Positions 9,323 through 18,375 of a stretch of 64,000 nucleotides of DNA are shown here, one piece after another. Within the stretch, counting starts at the first letter, position 1. Each line of letters starts with the position of its first letter. The notes below the pieces were generated by a model. The model was not told where the DNA came from. It ran no database searches and saw nothing but the letters and a program-made list of their open reading frames with translations. The position numbers and the translations under genes were made by a program. Origin of the DNA: Burkholderia pyrrocinia (GTDB lineage Bacteria; Pseudomonadota; Gammaproteobacteria; Burkholderiales; Burkholderiaceae); the NCBI RefSeq assembly GCF_003330765.1, contig NZ_CP024902.1:2108001-2172000 (forward strand). Direction: 5' to 3'.

Positions 9323-10585
9323 ATGCATTTATCCGAGCTCAAGTCTCTGCACGTCTCCGAACTGATCGAAATGGCCAATGGCCTCGAGATCGAAAACGCG
9401 AACCGCCTGCGCAAGCAGGAGTTGATGTTCGCCATTCTCAAAAAGCGCGCCAAGACGGGAGAGACGATCTTCGGCGACGGTACGCTCGAAGTGCTGCCGG
9501 ACGGCTTTGGCTTCCTGCGCTCGCCGGAAATGTCGTACCTCGCGAGCACCGACGACATCTATATCAGCCCGTCGCAGATCCGACGCTTCAACCTGCACAC
9601 CGGCGACACCATCGAAGGTGAAGTCCGTACGCCGAAGGACGGCGAGCGCTATTTCGCGCTGGTGAAGGTCGACAAAGTCAACGGGCAGCCGCCCGAGGCC
9701 TCGAAACACAAGATCATGTTCGAGAACCTCACGCCGCTGCACCCGAACAAGCCGCTCTCCCTCGAGCGCGAAATGCGCGGCGAGGAAAACGTCACGGGCC
9801 GCATCATCGATATGATCGCGCCGATCGGCAAGGGCCAGCGCGGCCTGCTCGTCGCGTCGCCGAAGTCGGGCAAGACCGTGATGCTCCAGCACATCGCGCA
9901 CGCGATCAAGCAGAACCACCCGGACGTGATCCTGTTCGTGCTGCTGATCGACGAGCGCCCTGAAGAAGTGACCGAAATGCAGCGCTCGGTCGCCGGCGAA
10001 GTGATCGCATCGACGTTCGACGAACCGGCCACGCGCCACGTGCAAGTCGCCGAAATGGTGATCGAGAAGGCCAAGCGCCTCGTCGAAATGAAGCACGACG
10101 TCGTGATCCTGCTCGACTCGATCACGCGTCTCGCACGCGCGTACAACACCGTGATCCCGGCGTCGGGCAAGGTGCTGACGGGCGGTGTCGACGCGAACGC
10201 ACTGCAGCGTCCGAAGCGCTTCTTCGGTGCGGCGCGCAACATCGAGGAAGGCGGTTCGCTGACGATCATCGGCACCGCGCTGATCGAAACCGGCAGCCGC
10301 ATGGACGACGTGATCTACGAAGAGTTCAAGGGCACCGGCAACATGGAAGTGCACCTCGAGCGCCGTCTCGCGGAAAAGCGCGTCTATCCGTCGATCAACC
10401 TGAACAAGTCGGGCACGCGCCGCGAGGAAATGCTGATCAAGCCCGAGATCCTTCAGAAGATCTGGGTGCTGCGCAAGTTCATCCACGACATGGACGAAGT
10501 CGAGGCAATGGAATTCCTGCTCGACAAGATCCGCCAGACGAAGAGCAACTCCGAGTTCTTCGACCTGATGCGCCGCGGCGGCTGA
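9323..10585 (+). CDS. rho: Transcription termination factor Rho
   Basis: Hexameric RNA-dependent ATPase that ends transcription at C-rich unstructured RNA. 420 residues, matching the E. coli protein. Seen in order: N-terminal Rho domain ([18 protein letters not shown]), the cold-shock-like RNA-binding domain with DGFGFLRSP, Walker [12 protein letters not shown] (about residue 180), Walker [17 protein letters not shown], and the R-loop [19 protein letters not shown]. There is no clear Shine-Dalgarno before the ATG; the family N-terminus fixes the start. Confidence 0.98.
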   Translation: MHLSELKSLHVSELIEMANGLEIENANRLRKQELMFAILKKRAKTGETIFGDGTLEVLPDGFGFLRSPEMSYLASTDDIYISPSQIRRFNLHTGDTIEGEVRTPKDGERYFALVKVDKVNGQPPEASKHKIMFENLTPLHPNKPLSLEREMRGEENVTGRIIDMIAPIGKGQRGLLVASPKSGKTVMLQHIAHAIKQNHPDVILFVLLIDERPEEVTEMQRSVAGEVIASTFDEPATRHVQVAEMVIEKAKRLVEMKHDVVILLDSITRLARAYNTVIPASGKVLTGGVDANALQRPKRFFGAARNIEEGGSLTIIGTALIETGSRMDDVIYEEFKGTGNMEVHLERRLAEKRVYPSINLNKSGTRREEMLIKPEILQKIWVLRKFIHDMDEVEAMEFLLDKIRQTKSNSEFFDLMRRGG

Positions 10586-10605
10586 TCGCCCCCGCCCCGC
10601 AACGA

Positions 10606-10641
10606 ACGGCCGCCCGTGCATCTTGCTCGGCGGCCGTTTTT
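10606..10641 (+). terminator. Rho-independent terminator after rho
   Basis: ACGGCCGCC (10606-10614) pairs with GGCGGCCGT (10629-10637) across a 14-base loop and is followed directly by TTTT. It ends the rho transcript just before the next promoter. Confidence 0.85.
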
Positions 10642-10648
10642 CGATCCC

Positions 10649-10682
10649 AACCTGAACGTGAACGTACAGGTTGATCTATAAT
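10649..10682 (+). promoter_or_regulatory. MerR-type promoter and operator for the MerR-MFS operon
   Basis: A -35-like CTGAAC (10652-10657) and -10 TATAAT (10677-10682) are 19 bases apart, the lengthened spacer typical of promoters untwisted by MerR activators. A dyad with 10-bp arms covers the -35 and spacer: AACCTGAACG (10649-10658) against CGTACAGGTT (10663-10672), nine of ten positions complementary. No divergent gene is present, so it most likely serves autoregulation of the two genes downstream. Confidence 0.7.
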
Positions 10683-10717
10683 CGCGCCATCGCCCCGACC
10701 GAATCCTCCGCTTCCCG

Positions 10718-11218
10718 ATGCCGAACGACGCCTCCACCCCATTGCTGACCGTGAGCGATGCCGCGTCGCGGCTCGGCGTCACGCCGCGCACGCTGAAGTA
10801 TTACGAAGAGCGCGGGCTCGTCACGCCGTCGCGCAGCGAAGGCCGCTACCGCCTCTACGACGAAGCCGACCTCGAGCGCTTCGCGCGCATCCTGCGGCTG
10901 CGCGCGCTCGGCTTCTCGCTGCACGGCATCACCGAAATGCTGAAGCGTCCGCTGGAAGAAACGGGTGACGGCCGGCGCCGCTATTCGGATGCGTCGCTGC
11001 GCGACATTCGCACCGGCCTCGCCGAGCAGATCGGCACGCTCGACCGGCGGATCGCGGCCGTCCAGCGCGAACTGAAGGAAGCCGTCGCGCTGCGCAAGGA
11101 ACTGCAGCACGACATCGACTACGTCGAGCGGCGTCTCGCCGGCGAAAACCCCGATGCACTGATCGCGCAGCGACAGGCCGAAGCCGGAACGCGGCGCACG
11201 CGCAAGGATCGCGAATGA
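10718..11218 (+). CDS. MerR family transcriptional regulator
   Basis: DNA-binding regulator of 166 residues. The N-terminal winged helix is typical: TVSDAASRLGVTPRTLKYYEERGLVTPSRSEG, then RYRLYDEADLERFARI. A dimerisation coiled coil follows from about residue 105. No cysteine is present, so metal or redox sensing through thiols is unlikely and the effector is probably an organic ligand. The stop overlaps the exporter start by four bases (ATGA), so regulator and transporter are co-translated. A MerR-type dyad promoter lies directly upstream. Confidence 0.88.
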   Translation: MPNDASTPLLTVSDAASRLGVTPRTLKYYEERGLVTPSRSEGRYRLYDEADLERFARILRLRALGFSLHGITEMLKRPLEETGDGRRRYSDASLRDIRTGLAEQIGTLDRRIAAVQRELKEAVALRKELQHDIDYVERRLAGENPDALIAQRQAEAGTRRTRKDRE

Positions 11219-12771
11219 ACGCGGTGCCCGGTCGCTCGCCGCTGTGGAGCCGCGCGAACCTGCGCGCGGACCTGTTCCCGTGGGCGCTCGCGCTCGTCAC
11301 CGGCATCGACTACTTCGACAACGCGGTCTTCTCGTTCTTCGCGAGCTATATCGCGGGCGGCATCAACGCATCGCCCGACGAACTCGTCTGGTCGTCGAGC
11401 GCGTACGCGGTCACGGCCGTGCTCGGCATCCTGCAGCAGCAATGGTGGGTCGACCGGCTCGGGCATCGCCGCTACGTCGCCGGCTGCATGCTGATGTTCT
11501 CGTTCGGCGCGATCGCGGCCGCCCTCGCCGATACGTCGCTGGAACTCGCGTTCGCGCGCGGTTTCCAGGGGTATTTCATCGGCCCGATGATGGGTGCGTG
11601 CCGGATCCTGATCCAGATCAGTTTCAAGCCGCAGGAACGGCCGCCCGCGACGCGGGCGTTCCTGATCATGATCCTGCTCGGCAGCGCGCTCGCGCCGATC
11701 GTCGGCGGGCTGCTCGTCGCGCATTCGACGTGGCGCGCGCTGTTCGCGTGCACGGCGCCGGCCGGCATCGCGTTCGCGATCCTCGCGCTGCTCACGCTGC
11801 CCGATTCGGGCAGGACGCCCGACGACGAACGCGGCTCCGGACACTTCTGGCCGTATCTCGTGTTCGCGCTGGCGCAAGGCGCGCTGCAGATCGTGCTGCA
11901 GCAGGTGCATTACCAGCTCTACAGCGGCTCGCCGATGCTGATCCTGCTGACGATCGCGGGGGTCGGCGCGCTCGCGTGGTTTGCGTATCACCAGTGGAAT
12001 CATCCGACGCCGCTCGTGCGGCTGCATGCGTTCCGCGAGCGGACGTTCCAGGTCGGGCTGCTGCTCTACATGTTCTATTACTACGAGACGACGGGTTTCA
12101 GTTACCTGACATCGCGGCTTCTCGAAGGCGGGCTCGGCTATCCGGTCGAGAACGCCGGGCGCCTGGTGGGTACGATGTCGCTGATTTCAGCCACCGCGCT
12201 GTTCGCCTACCTGCGCTACGCGAAATTCGTCACGCACAAGAAGTGGTTTGTCGTGCCGGGGTTCGCGATCGCCATCACGGCCGCGCTGTGGATGACGCGC
12301 ATGACGCCGCAGGTCGGCGAAGCCGCGCTGATCGTCCCGCTGCTGCTGCGCGGGCTGCTGCTGCTCTTCATCGTGCTGCCGGTGGCCAACCTGACGTTCC
12401 GGATCTTCGCGATCGACGAATACACGCACGGCTACCGGCTGAAGAACATCGTGCGGCAACTGACGATCTCGTTCGCGACGTCGTCGGTGATCATCGTCGA
12501 GCAGCACCGCGTGGCCGTGCACCAGACGCGGCTCGTCGAGCGCGCGAACGTGTTCGACCCGCTATTTCAGCAGACCGTCGACACCCTCACGCGCAGCTAT
12601 GCGGCAGCCGGCCACGCGCTGAACGAGGCGCACGGCCTCGCGATCGCCGCCATCGCCCGAATGGTCGCGCAACAGGCGTCGTTCCTCGCGTCGCTCGACG
12701 GCTTTTACTTCCTTGCGGGCGTTGCGCTCGTCGGCGGCCTCTTCGCAGCATGGCAAAAAGAGATCGATTGA
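11215..12771 (+). CDS. MFS transporter, probable drug/efflux type
   Basis: Inner-membrane transporter of 518 residues with many hydrophobic segments, consistent with about 14 spans as in the DHA2 drug:proton antiporters. The first span region contains TGIDYFDNAVFSFFASYIAGGI with an acidic residue in the membrane, and the loop after helix two reads VDRLGHRRYVAG, a form of the MFS signature. Coupling to a MerR regulator through an ATGA overlap suggests substrate-induced efflux. The substrate is not readable from sequence. Confidence 0.82.
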   Translation: MNAVPGRSPLWSRANLRADLFPWALALVTGIDYFDNAVFSFFASYIAGGINASPDELVWSSSAYAVTAVLGILQQQWWVDRLGHRRYVAGCMLMFSFGAIAAALADTSLELAFARGFQGYFIGPMMGACRILIQISFKPQERPPATRAFLIMILLGSALAPIVGGLLVAHSTWRALFACTAPAGIAFAILALLTLPDSGRTPDDERGSGHFWPYLVFALAQGALQIVLQQVHYQLYSGSPMLILLTIAGVGALAWFAYHQWNHPTPLVRLHAFRERTFQVGLLLYMFYYYETTGFSYLTSRLLEGGLGYPVENAGRLVGTMSLISATALFAYLRYAKFVTHKKWFVVPGFAIAITAALWMTRMTPQVGEAALIVPLLLRGLLLLFIVLPVANLTFRIFAIDEYTHGYRLKNIVRQLTISFATSSVIIVEQHRVAVHQTRLVERANVFDPLFQQTVDTLTRSYAAAGHALNEAHGLAIAAIARMVAQQASFLASLDGFYFLAGVALVGGLFAAWQKEID

Positions 12772-12809
12772 GTTAAAAGACAGGCTTTGGATTACCATCC
12801 GCCGCCTCC

Positions 12810-13643
12810 ATGCTCTCGAAACTGACCCGCTGGTTCGACGACCGCCGCCGCGACCGCGCACTGCGCAGCCACCCGATCTCCGATGCGCTGTGGCAGGAAA
12901 CCATCGAGCGCCTGCCGTTCCTCGCGACGCTGTCGCCCGACGCGCTCGGCCGGCTACGCGAGCTGACGAGCCTGTTCGTCGCGAAGAAATCGTTTTCGAC
13001 CGCGCACGGGCTCGAGCTGACCGACGCGATGATCGTCGCGATCGCCGCGCAGGCCTGCCTGCCCGTGCTGAATCTCGACCTGTCGCTGTACGACGGCTGG
13101 GTCGGCGTCGTCGTGTATCCGGGCGAATTCGTGATCCGCAAGACCGTGCAGGACGAGGACGGCGTGGTCCACGAAGTCGAGCAGGATGCGAGCGGCGAGG
13201 CATGGGAAGGCGGCCCCGTGATCCTGTCGTGGGAAGACGCGCAGATGACGGACGGCCACGACGCGTACAACGTCGTGATCCACGAGTTCGCGCACAAGAT
13301 CGACATGGTCAACGGCTCGGCCGACGGCTATCCGCCCCTGTTTCGCCGCTGGCACGCGCCGCACCTCGACGCGCAGGCGTGGGCCGACGTGTTCGAGCAT
13401 GCGTACGACCAGTTCTGCGCGCGCGTCGACGCGGTGCCGGACCGCGCGTGGGCGCGCTTCGAGCGGGAATCGCTGATCGATCCGTATGCGGCCGACCACC
13501 CGTCGGAATTCTTCGCGGTGTGCAGCGAAGCGCTGTTCGTGCGGCCGCGCGCGTTCGAGGCCGAATTTCCGGAGCTGTACCGGCTGCTCGCCCGCTACTA
13601 TCGGCAGGATCCGGCCGGCACCGGCGCGCTCGACGCACCATGA
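12810..13643 (+). CDS. mtfA: MtfA-type zinc peptidase (M90 family)
   Basis: Cytosolic metallopeptidase family that in E. coli binds the repressor Mlc and so affects glucose PTS expression. 277 residues, close to the enteric 265. The zinc motif HEFAHKID has ligands at about H158 and H162 with catalytic E159; VVVYPGEFVIRK and the downstream DPYAADHPSEFFAVCSEALF block, with the further Glu ligand, are conserved. The start gives MLSKLTRWF. I see no mlc or PTS gene nearby, so the regulatory partner here is unknown. Confidence 0.9.
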   Translation: MLSKLTRWFDDRRRDRALRSHPISDALWQETIERLPFLATLSPDALGRLRELTSLFVAKKSFSTAHGLELTDAMIVAIAAQACLPVLNLDLSLYDGWVGVVVYPGEFVIRKTVQDEDGVVHEVEQDASGEAWEGGPVILSWEDAQMTDGHDAYNVVIHEFAHKIDMVNGSADGYPPLFRRWHAPHLDAQAWADVFEHAYDQFCARVDAVPDRAWARFERESLIDPYAADHPSEFFAVCSEALFVRPRAFEAEFPELYRLLARYYRQDPAGTGALDAP

Positions 13644-13800
13644 AAATTATTCGCCAACCATCTGATTTTCTGGCATAATCGCCGTTTTTCGACCTTAGGC
13701 AAGTGGCTCGCGCCGAGCTTGGCGTGGTCTGGTACGCGCGATTCGCGCGATCCGGCACGACAAGCGGCGGGTTGGCTACCGCTCTCACCAAGGAAAGACC

Positions 13801-14061
13801 ATGAAAGAAGGCATCCACCCGAATTACCGCGAAGTCGTCTTCCAAGACATGTCGAACGGCTTCAAGTTCATCACGCGCTCGACGATCCAGACGCGTGAAA
13901 ACATCGAACTCGACGGCAAGACCTACCCGCTCGCCAAGATCGAAGTGTCGTCGGAATCGCACTCGTTCTACACGGGCCAGCAAAAGATCATGGACACGGC
14001 CGGCCGTGTCGAGAAGTTCAAGAACAAGTTCGGCGTACGCGCCAGCGGCAAGGCGAAGTAA
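13801..14061 (+). CDS. rpmE2: 50S ribosomal protein L31, type B
   Basis: Large-subunit ribosomal protein at the inter-subunit bridge. 86 residues beginning [17 protein letters not shown]. There is no cysteine, so it is the zinc-independent (C-minus, type B) form. A possible -10 (cataat, 13674-13679) predicts a leader of roughly 115 bases, and the site AAGGAAAG precedes the ATG. Followed by a strong terminator, so monocistronic. Confidence 0.96.
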   Translation: MKEGIHPNYREVVFQDMSNGFKFITRSTIQTRENIELDGKTYPLAKIEVSSESHSFYTGQQKIMDTAGRVEKFKNKFGVRASGKAK

Positions 14062-14104
14062 GCTTCGCACCGCATCCGGTGGTTGCATCGCACCGGTATC
14101 GCAC

Positions 14105-14132
14105 AAAAGGGCAGCCCAGGCTGCCCTTTTTT
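14105..14132 (+). terminator. Rho-independent terminator after rpmE2
   Basis: AAAAGGGCAGC and GCTGCCCTTTT form a near-perfect stem with a tight loop, ending in TTTTTT at 14127-14132. Confidence 0.92.
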
Positions 14133-14177
14133 GTCTCTGCTCGCCCGGAAACCGCCGGCCGGCGCCCGGGCATCGAC

Positions 14178-14207
14178 CTGACGCGCAACAGCCGGCGCGT
14201 CTACAAT
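14178..14207 (+). promoter_or_regulatory. Probable promoter of the GT39-MATE operon
   Basis: CTGACG (14178-14183) and TACAAT (14202-14207) are separated by 18 bases, about 75 bases before the glycosyltransferase ATG and after the L31 terminator. Confidence 0.45.
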
Positions 14208-14280
14208 GCCGGATGCTCGAAACCGGCTCGACCGCTCGCAACCGCGCCGGCCGCCCGCCCATAATAAATCGCTCATCTGC

Positions 14281-16038
14281 ATGAAGCCTGTCGTCCGTCT
14301 CACCGCCTCCGCCACGCGTGCGCTGCCGCGCTGGCTGCTGCTCACGCTCTGCCTCGTCTACGCGGCGTTCGGCCTGTTCGGCCGCGACCCGTGGAAAAAC
14401 GAGGACGCGGCGGGCTTCGGCGTGATGTGGACGATGGCCAAGGGCGGCTGGCACGACTGGCTGCTGCCGAACCTGGTCGGCAAGTTCATCACGACCGACG
14501 GGCCGCTCGGCTACTGGCTCGGCGCGCTGTCGATCCGCGGCCTCGGCCCGTGGGTCGATGCGAGCAACGCGTCGCGCGTCGATACGGGCGTGCTGTTCTG
14601 CGTCGCGTGCGCGTTCGTCTGGTACGCGGCCTACCTGCTCGGCCGGCGCGCCGAAGTCCAGCCGTTCAAGTACGCATTCGGCGGCGAACCCGAGCCGCGT
14701 GATTATGGCCGCACGCTCGCCGACGGCGCGCTGCTGGTCCTCGTCGCGTGCTTCGGCCTCGCGGAACGCGGGCACGAGACGACGCCGCAGCTCGCGCAGT
14801 TCGCGTGGATCGCGATGCTCGTCTACGGGATCGTGCGCGGCATCGACAAGCCGATGCAGGGCGCACTGTGGTGGGGCCTCGCGATCGGCCTCGTCGCGCT
14901 GTCCGGCAACCCCGTGCTGGTCGTCGCGCTGCTCGCCGGCACGGCCGCGCTGTGGCTCGTCACGCCCGAGATGCGCAACCTGCGCCTGCCGCTGGTCGGC
15001 GTGCCGCTCGCGGCCGCGATCTTCGCGTTGTGGCCGCTTGCCGCGTTCGTCGCGGCGCCCGACGATGCCGCCTGGTTCTTCAACCAGTGGATTCACGGCA
15101 GCCTGATGCGCTTTTCGGGCCCGCCGACCGCCGTGCTCGGGTATGCAGCGAAGAACCTGCCGCTGTTCACGTGGCCCGCGTGGCCGCTCGCGATCTGGGC
15201 CTGGTGGAGCTGGGCCGGCATGCGCCGCCGCGCGCATATCGCGATTCCGCTGTCGGTCGCCGTGCCGCTCGTCGCGCTCGTGATCCTGCAGAGCCAGCAA
15301 TCGAACCGCATGTACATGCTGCTGCTGCCGCCGCTCGCGGTGCTCGCGACGTTCGCGCTGCCGACCCTCAAGCGCGGCGCGATCAACGCGATCGACTGGT
15401 TCGCGGTGCTGAGCTTCACGATCCTCGGCACCTTCGTGTGGCTCGTGTGGCTCGCGTCGCTCACGGGCTTCCCGCATCCGCTCGCGCGCAACCTCGCGCG
15501 CCTGGTGCCCGGCTACGAGCCGCATTTCAAGATCCTGTCGTTCATCTGCGCGGTGGTCGTCACGGTGTGCTGGTGCGTGCTGGTGCGCTGGCGCATCTCG
15601 CGGCAGCCGAAGGTGCTGTGGCGCAGCGTCGTGCTGTCGGGCGCGGGCACCACGCTGATGTGGGTGCTGCTGATGACGCTATGGCTGCCGATCGTCAACT
15701 ACGGCCGGACCTATCGCGATGTCGCGCAGCAGATCGCGGTGCACCTGCCGTCCGACTATGAGTGCATCTCGCCCGTGCGGCTCGGCGATGCGCAGATCGC
15801 AACCTTTGCGTATTTCGGCGACATGCACTTCGACTTCTCCGGCGACTGCGACGTGATCCTGCGCCAGGACCGCGCGGACTTCGGCGAGCCGAGCGCGATG
15901 TCGCAATACGTATGGCGTCTCGTGTGGGAAGGTCGCCGCGTCGCCGACCGCGACGAACGCTTCCGTCTGTACGAGCGCATCGAACGGCCGAAGACGCCCG
16001 TCAAGCGGCGTCCGCCGCGCCGCCAGGCGGCCGATTGA
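14281..16038 (+). CDS. GT39/ArnT-like membrane glycosyltransferase
   Basis: Predicted inner-membrane transferase of about 585 residues with roughly 12 hydrophobic segments and a soluble C-terminal part. The first periplasmic loop reads GRDPWKNEDAAGFGVMWTMAKGG, placing acidic residues where ArnT/PMT enzymes have the catalytic Asp/Glu (DE before the RYAE-like motif). Such enzymes move a sugar from a polyprenyl phosphate donor to a lipid or protein acceptor. It is not the Ara4N transferase, since a clear arnT lies at 38.9 kb. Donor and acceptor are unknown. The ATG at 14281 is preferred over an upstream start at 14206 that overlaps the likely -10. The stop is two bases before the MATE gene. Confidence 0.72.
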   Translation: MKPVVRLTASATRALPRWLLLTLCLVYAAFGLFGRDPWKNEDAAGFGVMWTMAKGGWHDWLLPNLVGKFITTDGPLGYWLGALSIRGLGPWVDASNASRVDTGVLFCVACAFVWYAAYLLGRRAEVQPFKYAFGGEPEPRDYGRTLADGALLVLVACFGLAERGHETTPQLAQFAWIAMLVYGIVRGIDKPMQGALWWGLAIGLVALSGNPVLVVALLAGTAALWLVTPEMRNLRLPLVGVPLAAAIFALWPLAAFVAAPDDAAWFFNQWIHGSLMRFSGPPTAVLGYAAKNLPLFTWPAWPLAIWAWWSWAGMRRRAHIAIPLSVAVPLVALVILQSQQSNRMYMLLLPPLAVLATFALPTLKRGAINAIDWFAVLSFTILGTFVWLVWLASLTGFPHPLARNLARLVPGYEPHFKILSFICAVVVTVCWCVLVRWRISRQPKVLWRSVVLSGAGTTLMWVLLMTLWLPIVNYGRTYRDVAQQIAVHLPSDYECISPVRLGDAQIATFAYFGDMHFDFSGDCDVILRQDRADFGEPSAMSQYVWRLVWEGRRVADRDERFRLYERIERPKTPVKRRPPRRQAAD

Positions 16039-16040
16039 CG

Positions 16041-17396
16041 ATGTTCGGCGACATCCGCCGGATCGTCGGTCTTGCGTGGCCGGTGCTCGTCGGCCAGCTT
16101 GCAATCATCGCGTTCGGCGTGATCGACACTGCGATGGTCGGCCGCTACTCGGCCGTCGATCTGGCCGCACTCGGGCTCGGCTCATCGATCTACGTCTCGA
16201 TCTATATCGGCCTGACGGGCATCCTGTCCGCGCTGCAGCCGATCACCGGGCAGCTGTATGGCGCGCGGCGCTATGCCGAGATCGGCGAGGAGGTGCGCCA
16301 GGCGCTGTGGCTCGCGCTGCTGCTCGCGGTGCCCGGCTTTCTGCTGCTGCATTTTCCCGAATTCCTGCTGCGCGTCGCGCACGCGCCCGCCGCGCTGCAC
16401 GACCGCACCGTCGACTACCTGCGCATCCTGTCGTACGGGCTGCCCGCCAGCCTCGTATTCCGCATCTACAACGCGCTGACCAACGCGGCCGGCAAGCCGC
16501 GTCTCGCGATGATCCTGCAGATCGGCGCGCTGCTGCTCAAGTTTCCGCTCAACGTGTGGTTCATCTTCGGCGGGTTCGGCGTGCCGGCCCTCGGCGGCCC
16601 GGGCTGTGGGCTCGCGAGCACGCTGATCAACTGGGCGCTCGCGCTGATCGGCTACACGCTGCTCGCAAAGCTCGACGTGTTCGCGCCGCTCGCGATCTTC
16701 TCGCGCTTTTGCTGGCCCGTCTGGGAGCGCCAGAAGGCGATCCTGAAACTCGGGCTGCCGATGGGCCTGTCGTACCTGATCGAGGTCACGTCGTACACGT
16801 GCATGGCGCTTTTCATCGCGCAGTTCGGCACGACGACGCTCGCCGGCCACCAGATCGCCGGCAACATCGGTGCGGTGCTGTACATGACGCCGCTGTCGAT
16901 CGGCGTGGCGGCCTCGACGCTGGTCGCGCGCGCGCTCGGCGCCGGACGTCCCGAAGAAGCACGGCTGCTCGGCCGGCACAGCGTGATATTCGCGTGCGGC
17001 ATTGCCGCCACCTACGGCGTGCTCGTGTTGACGCTGCGCCCGCTGATCGTCAGCGGCTATACACCGAACCCGGCCGTCGCCGCGGCCGCGATGCCGCTCG
17101 TTGCGATCGTCGCGTGCTATCACTGCTTCGATGCGCTGCAGGTCACGTCGGCCTTCGTGCTGCGCGCATACAAGGTGGCGATCGTGCCGACCGTGATCTA
17201 TGCGGTCGCGCTGTGGGGCGTCGGACTCAGCGGCGGCTACATGCTCGGCTTCGACGTGGGCGGCATCGCGCCCGCGTGGCTGACGGGCGCGCGCGGCTTC
17301 TGGTTCGCGAACACGATCAGCCTGATGCTCGCGGGCGCCGGGCTCGTGCTGTACCTGCGCCACGTCAGTCGTGCGCATGTAGCCGCCCACGCCTGA
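16041..17396 (+). CDS. MATE family efflux transporter
   Basis: Inner-membrane cation-coupled exporter of the MOP superfamily, 451 residues with about 12 predicted spans. The N-terminal half begins GLAWPVLVGQLAIIAFGVIDTAMVGRYS, the usual NorM-like opening, with QPITGQLYGARRYAEIGEEVRQ; the second half repeats the pattern with LGLPMGLSYLIEVTSYTCMA. It starts two bases after the glycosyltransferase stop, so the two are one operon. Drug efflux is the default role; the partner also allows lipid-linked sugar movement, which is speculation. Convergent with the aco operon. Confidence 0.85.
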   Translation: MFGDIRRIVGLAWPVLVGQLAIIAFGVIDTAMVGRYSAVDLAALGLGSSIYVSIYIGLTGILSALQPITGQLYGARRYAEIGEEVRQALWLALLLAVPGFLLLHFPEFLLRVAHAPAALHDRTVDYLRILSYGLPASLVFRIYNALTNAAGKPRLAMILQIGALLLKFPLNVWFIFGGFGVPALGGPGCGLASTLINWALALIGYTLLAKLDVFAPLAIFSRFCWPVWERQKAILKLGLPMGLSYLIEVTSYTCMALFIAQFGTTTLAGHQIAGNIGAVLYMTPLSIGVAASTLVARALGAGRPEEARLLGRHSVIFACGIAATYGVLVLTLRPLIVSGYTPNPAVAAAAMPLVAIVACYHCFDALQVTSAFVLRAYKVAIVPTVIYAVALWGVGLSGGYMLGFDVGGIAPAWLTGARGFWFANTISLMLAGAGLVLYLRHVSRAHVAAHA

Positions 17397-17407
17397 CGCG
17401 CTGCCCG

Positions 17408-18373
17408 CTACGCATCCTCCAGCACGTCGGCCGCGTGATACGACGACCGCACGAGCGGGCCGGCGACGACTTCCCTGAAACCGAGCGCCAGCGCTTCGTC
17501 GCGCCACGCGGCGAAGGCGTCCGGGCTCACGTAGCGCCGCACCGGCAGATGGTGCGCGGACGGCGCGAGGTACTGGCCGAGCGTCAGCACGTCGACGTCG
17601 TGCGCACGCAGGTCGCGCAACGTGTCGCGCACCTCGTCGTCGCGCTCGCCGAGCCCGAGCATCAGCCCCGATTTCGTCACCACGGCCGGCCGCGCGGCCT
17701 TCGCCTGCGCGAGCAGCTCGAGCGAGCCGCGATAGTCGGCGCCCGGCCGCGCCGCGCGATACAGCGACGGCACCGTTTCGATGTTGTGGTTGAACACGTC
17801 CGGCCAGGCCGACGACAGCGCGTCGAGCGCGCGGGCGACGCGGCCGCGGAAGTCCGGCGTCAGTATCTCGACGCCGATGCCCGGCACGCTCGCGCGCACC
17901 GCCGCGATGCACGCGGCGAAATGCGCGGCGCCGCCGTCGCGCAGGTCGTCGCGGTCGACCGACGTGATCACGACGTAGCGCAGCCCGAGCGCCGCGGCCG
18001 CATCGGCCAGCCGCGCGGGCTCGTCGGGATCGAGCGGCTCGGGACGGCCGTGCGCGACGTCGCAGAACGGGCAGCGCCGCGTGCACAGCCCGCCCATGAT
18101 CATGAAGGTCGCCGTGCGTTGCGCGAAGCATTCGCCGATGTTCGGGCACATCGCCTCCTCGCAGACGGAATGCAGCCGATGATCGCGCAGCACGGCCGCC
18201 ATGTCGGCGACCGCCGCGCTCATCATCGGCCGCGCACGGAGCCACGGCGGCTTCGGCAACGCGGCACCGGCCGCGGGCTCGACGCGCACCGGAATGCGCG
18301 CGAGCTTGTCGCGGCTTCGCGCGCCCGGCTGGCCGAGCGCCGTGAGGCTGGGTCGTTCGAGCGCGGCGGCCAT
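17408..18373 (-). CDS. Lipoyl synthase paralogue of the acetoin operon (AcoS-like)
   Basis: Radical-SAM enzyme that inserts two sulfurs into protein-bound octanoyl groups. About 321 residues. The LipA-specific auxiliary cluster motif is [12 protein letters not shown] and the radical-SAM motif is CTRRCPFC, both intact; TPDFRGR and FNHNIETV follow. It begins two bases after acoC, so it should be produced with the E2 subunit it would lipoylate. The housekeeping lipA (usually beside lipB) is not in this window, so this is likely a dedicated second copy. Confidence 0.9.
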   Translation of the reverse strand: MAAALERPSLTALGQPGARSRDKLARIPVRVEPAAGAALPKPPWLRARPMMSAAVADMAAVLRDHRLHSVCEEAMCPNIGECFAQRTATFMIMGGLCTRRCPFCDVAHGRPEPLDPDEPARLADAAAALGLRYVVITSVDRDDLRDGGAAHFAACIAAVRASVPGIGVEILTPDFRGRVARALDALSSAWPDVFNHNIETVPSLYRAARPGADYRGSLELLAQAKAARPAVVTKSGLMLGLGERDDEVRDTLRDLRAHDVDVLTLGQYLAPSAHHLPVRRYVSPDAFAAWRDEALALGFREVVAGPLVRSSYHAADVLEDA

Positions 18374-18375
18374 CG

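Noticed and set aside
13680..13800. A ribosomal-protein leader or riboswitch in front of L31.
   Set aside because: The leader is about 120 bases but I cannot recognise a known L31 leader fold, so no feature is claimed.
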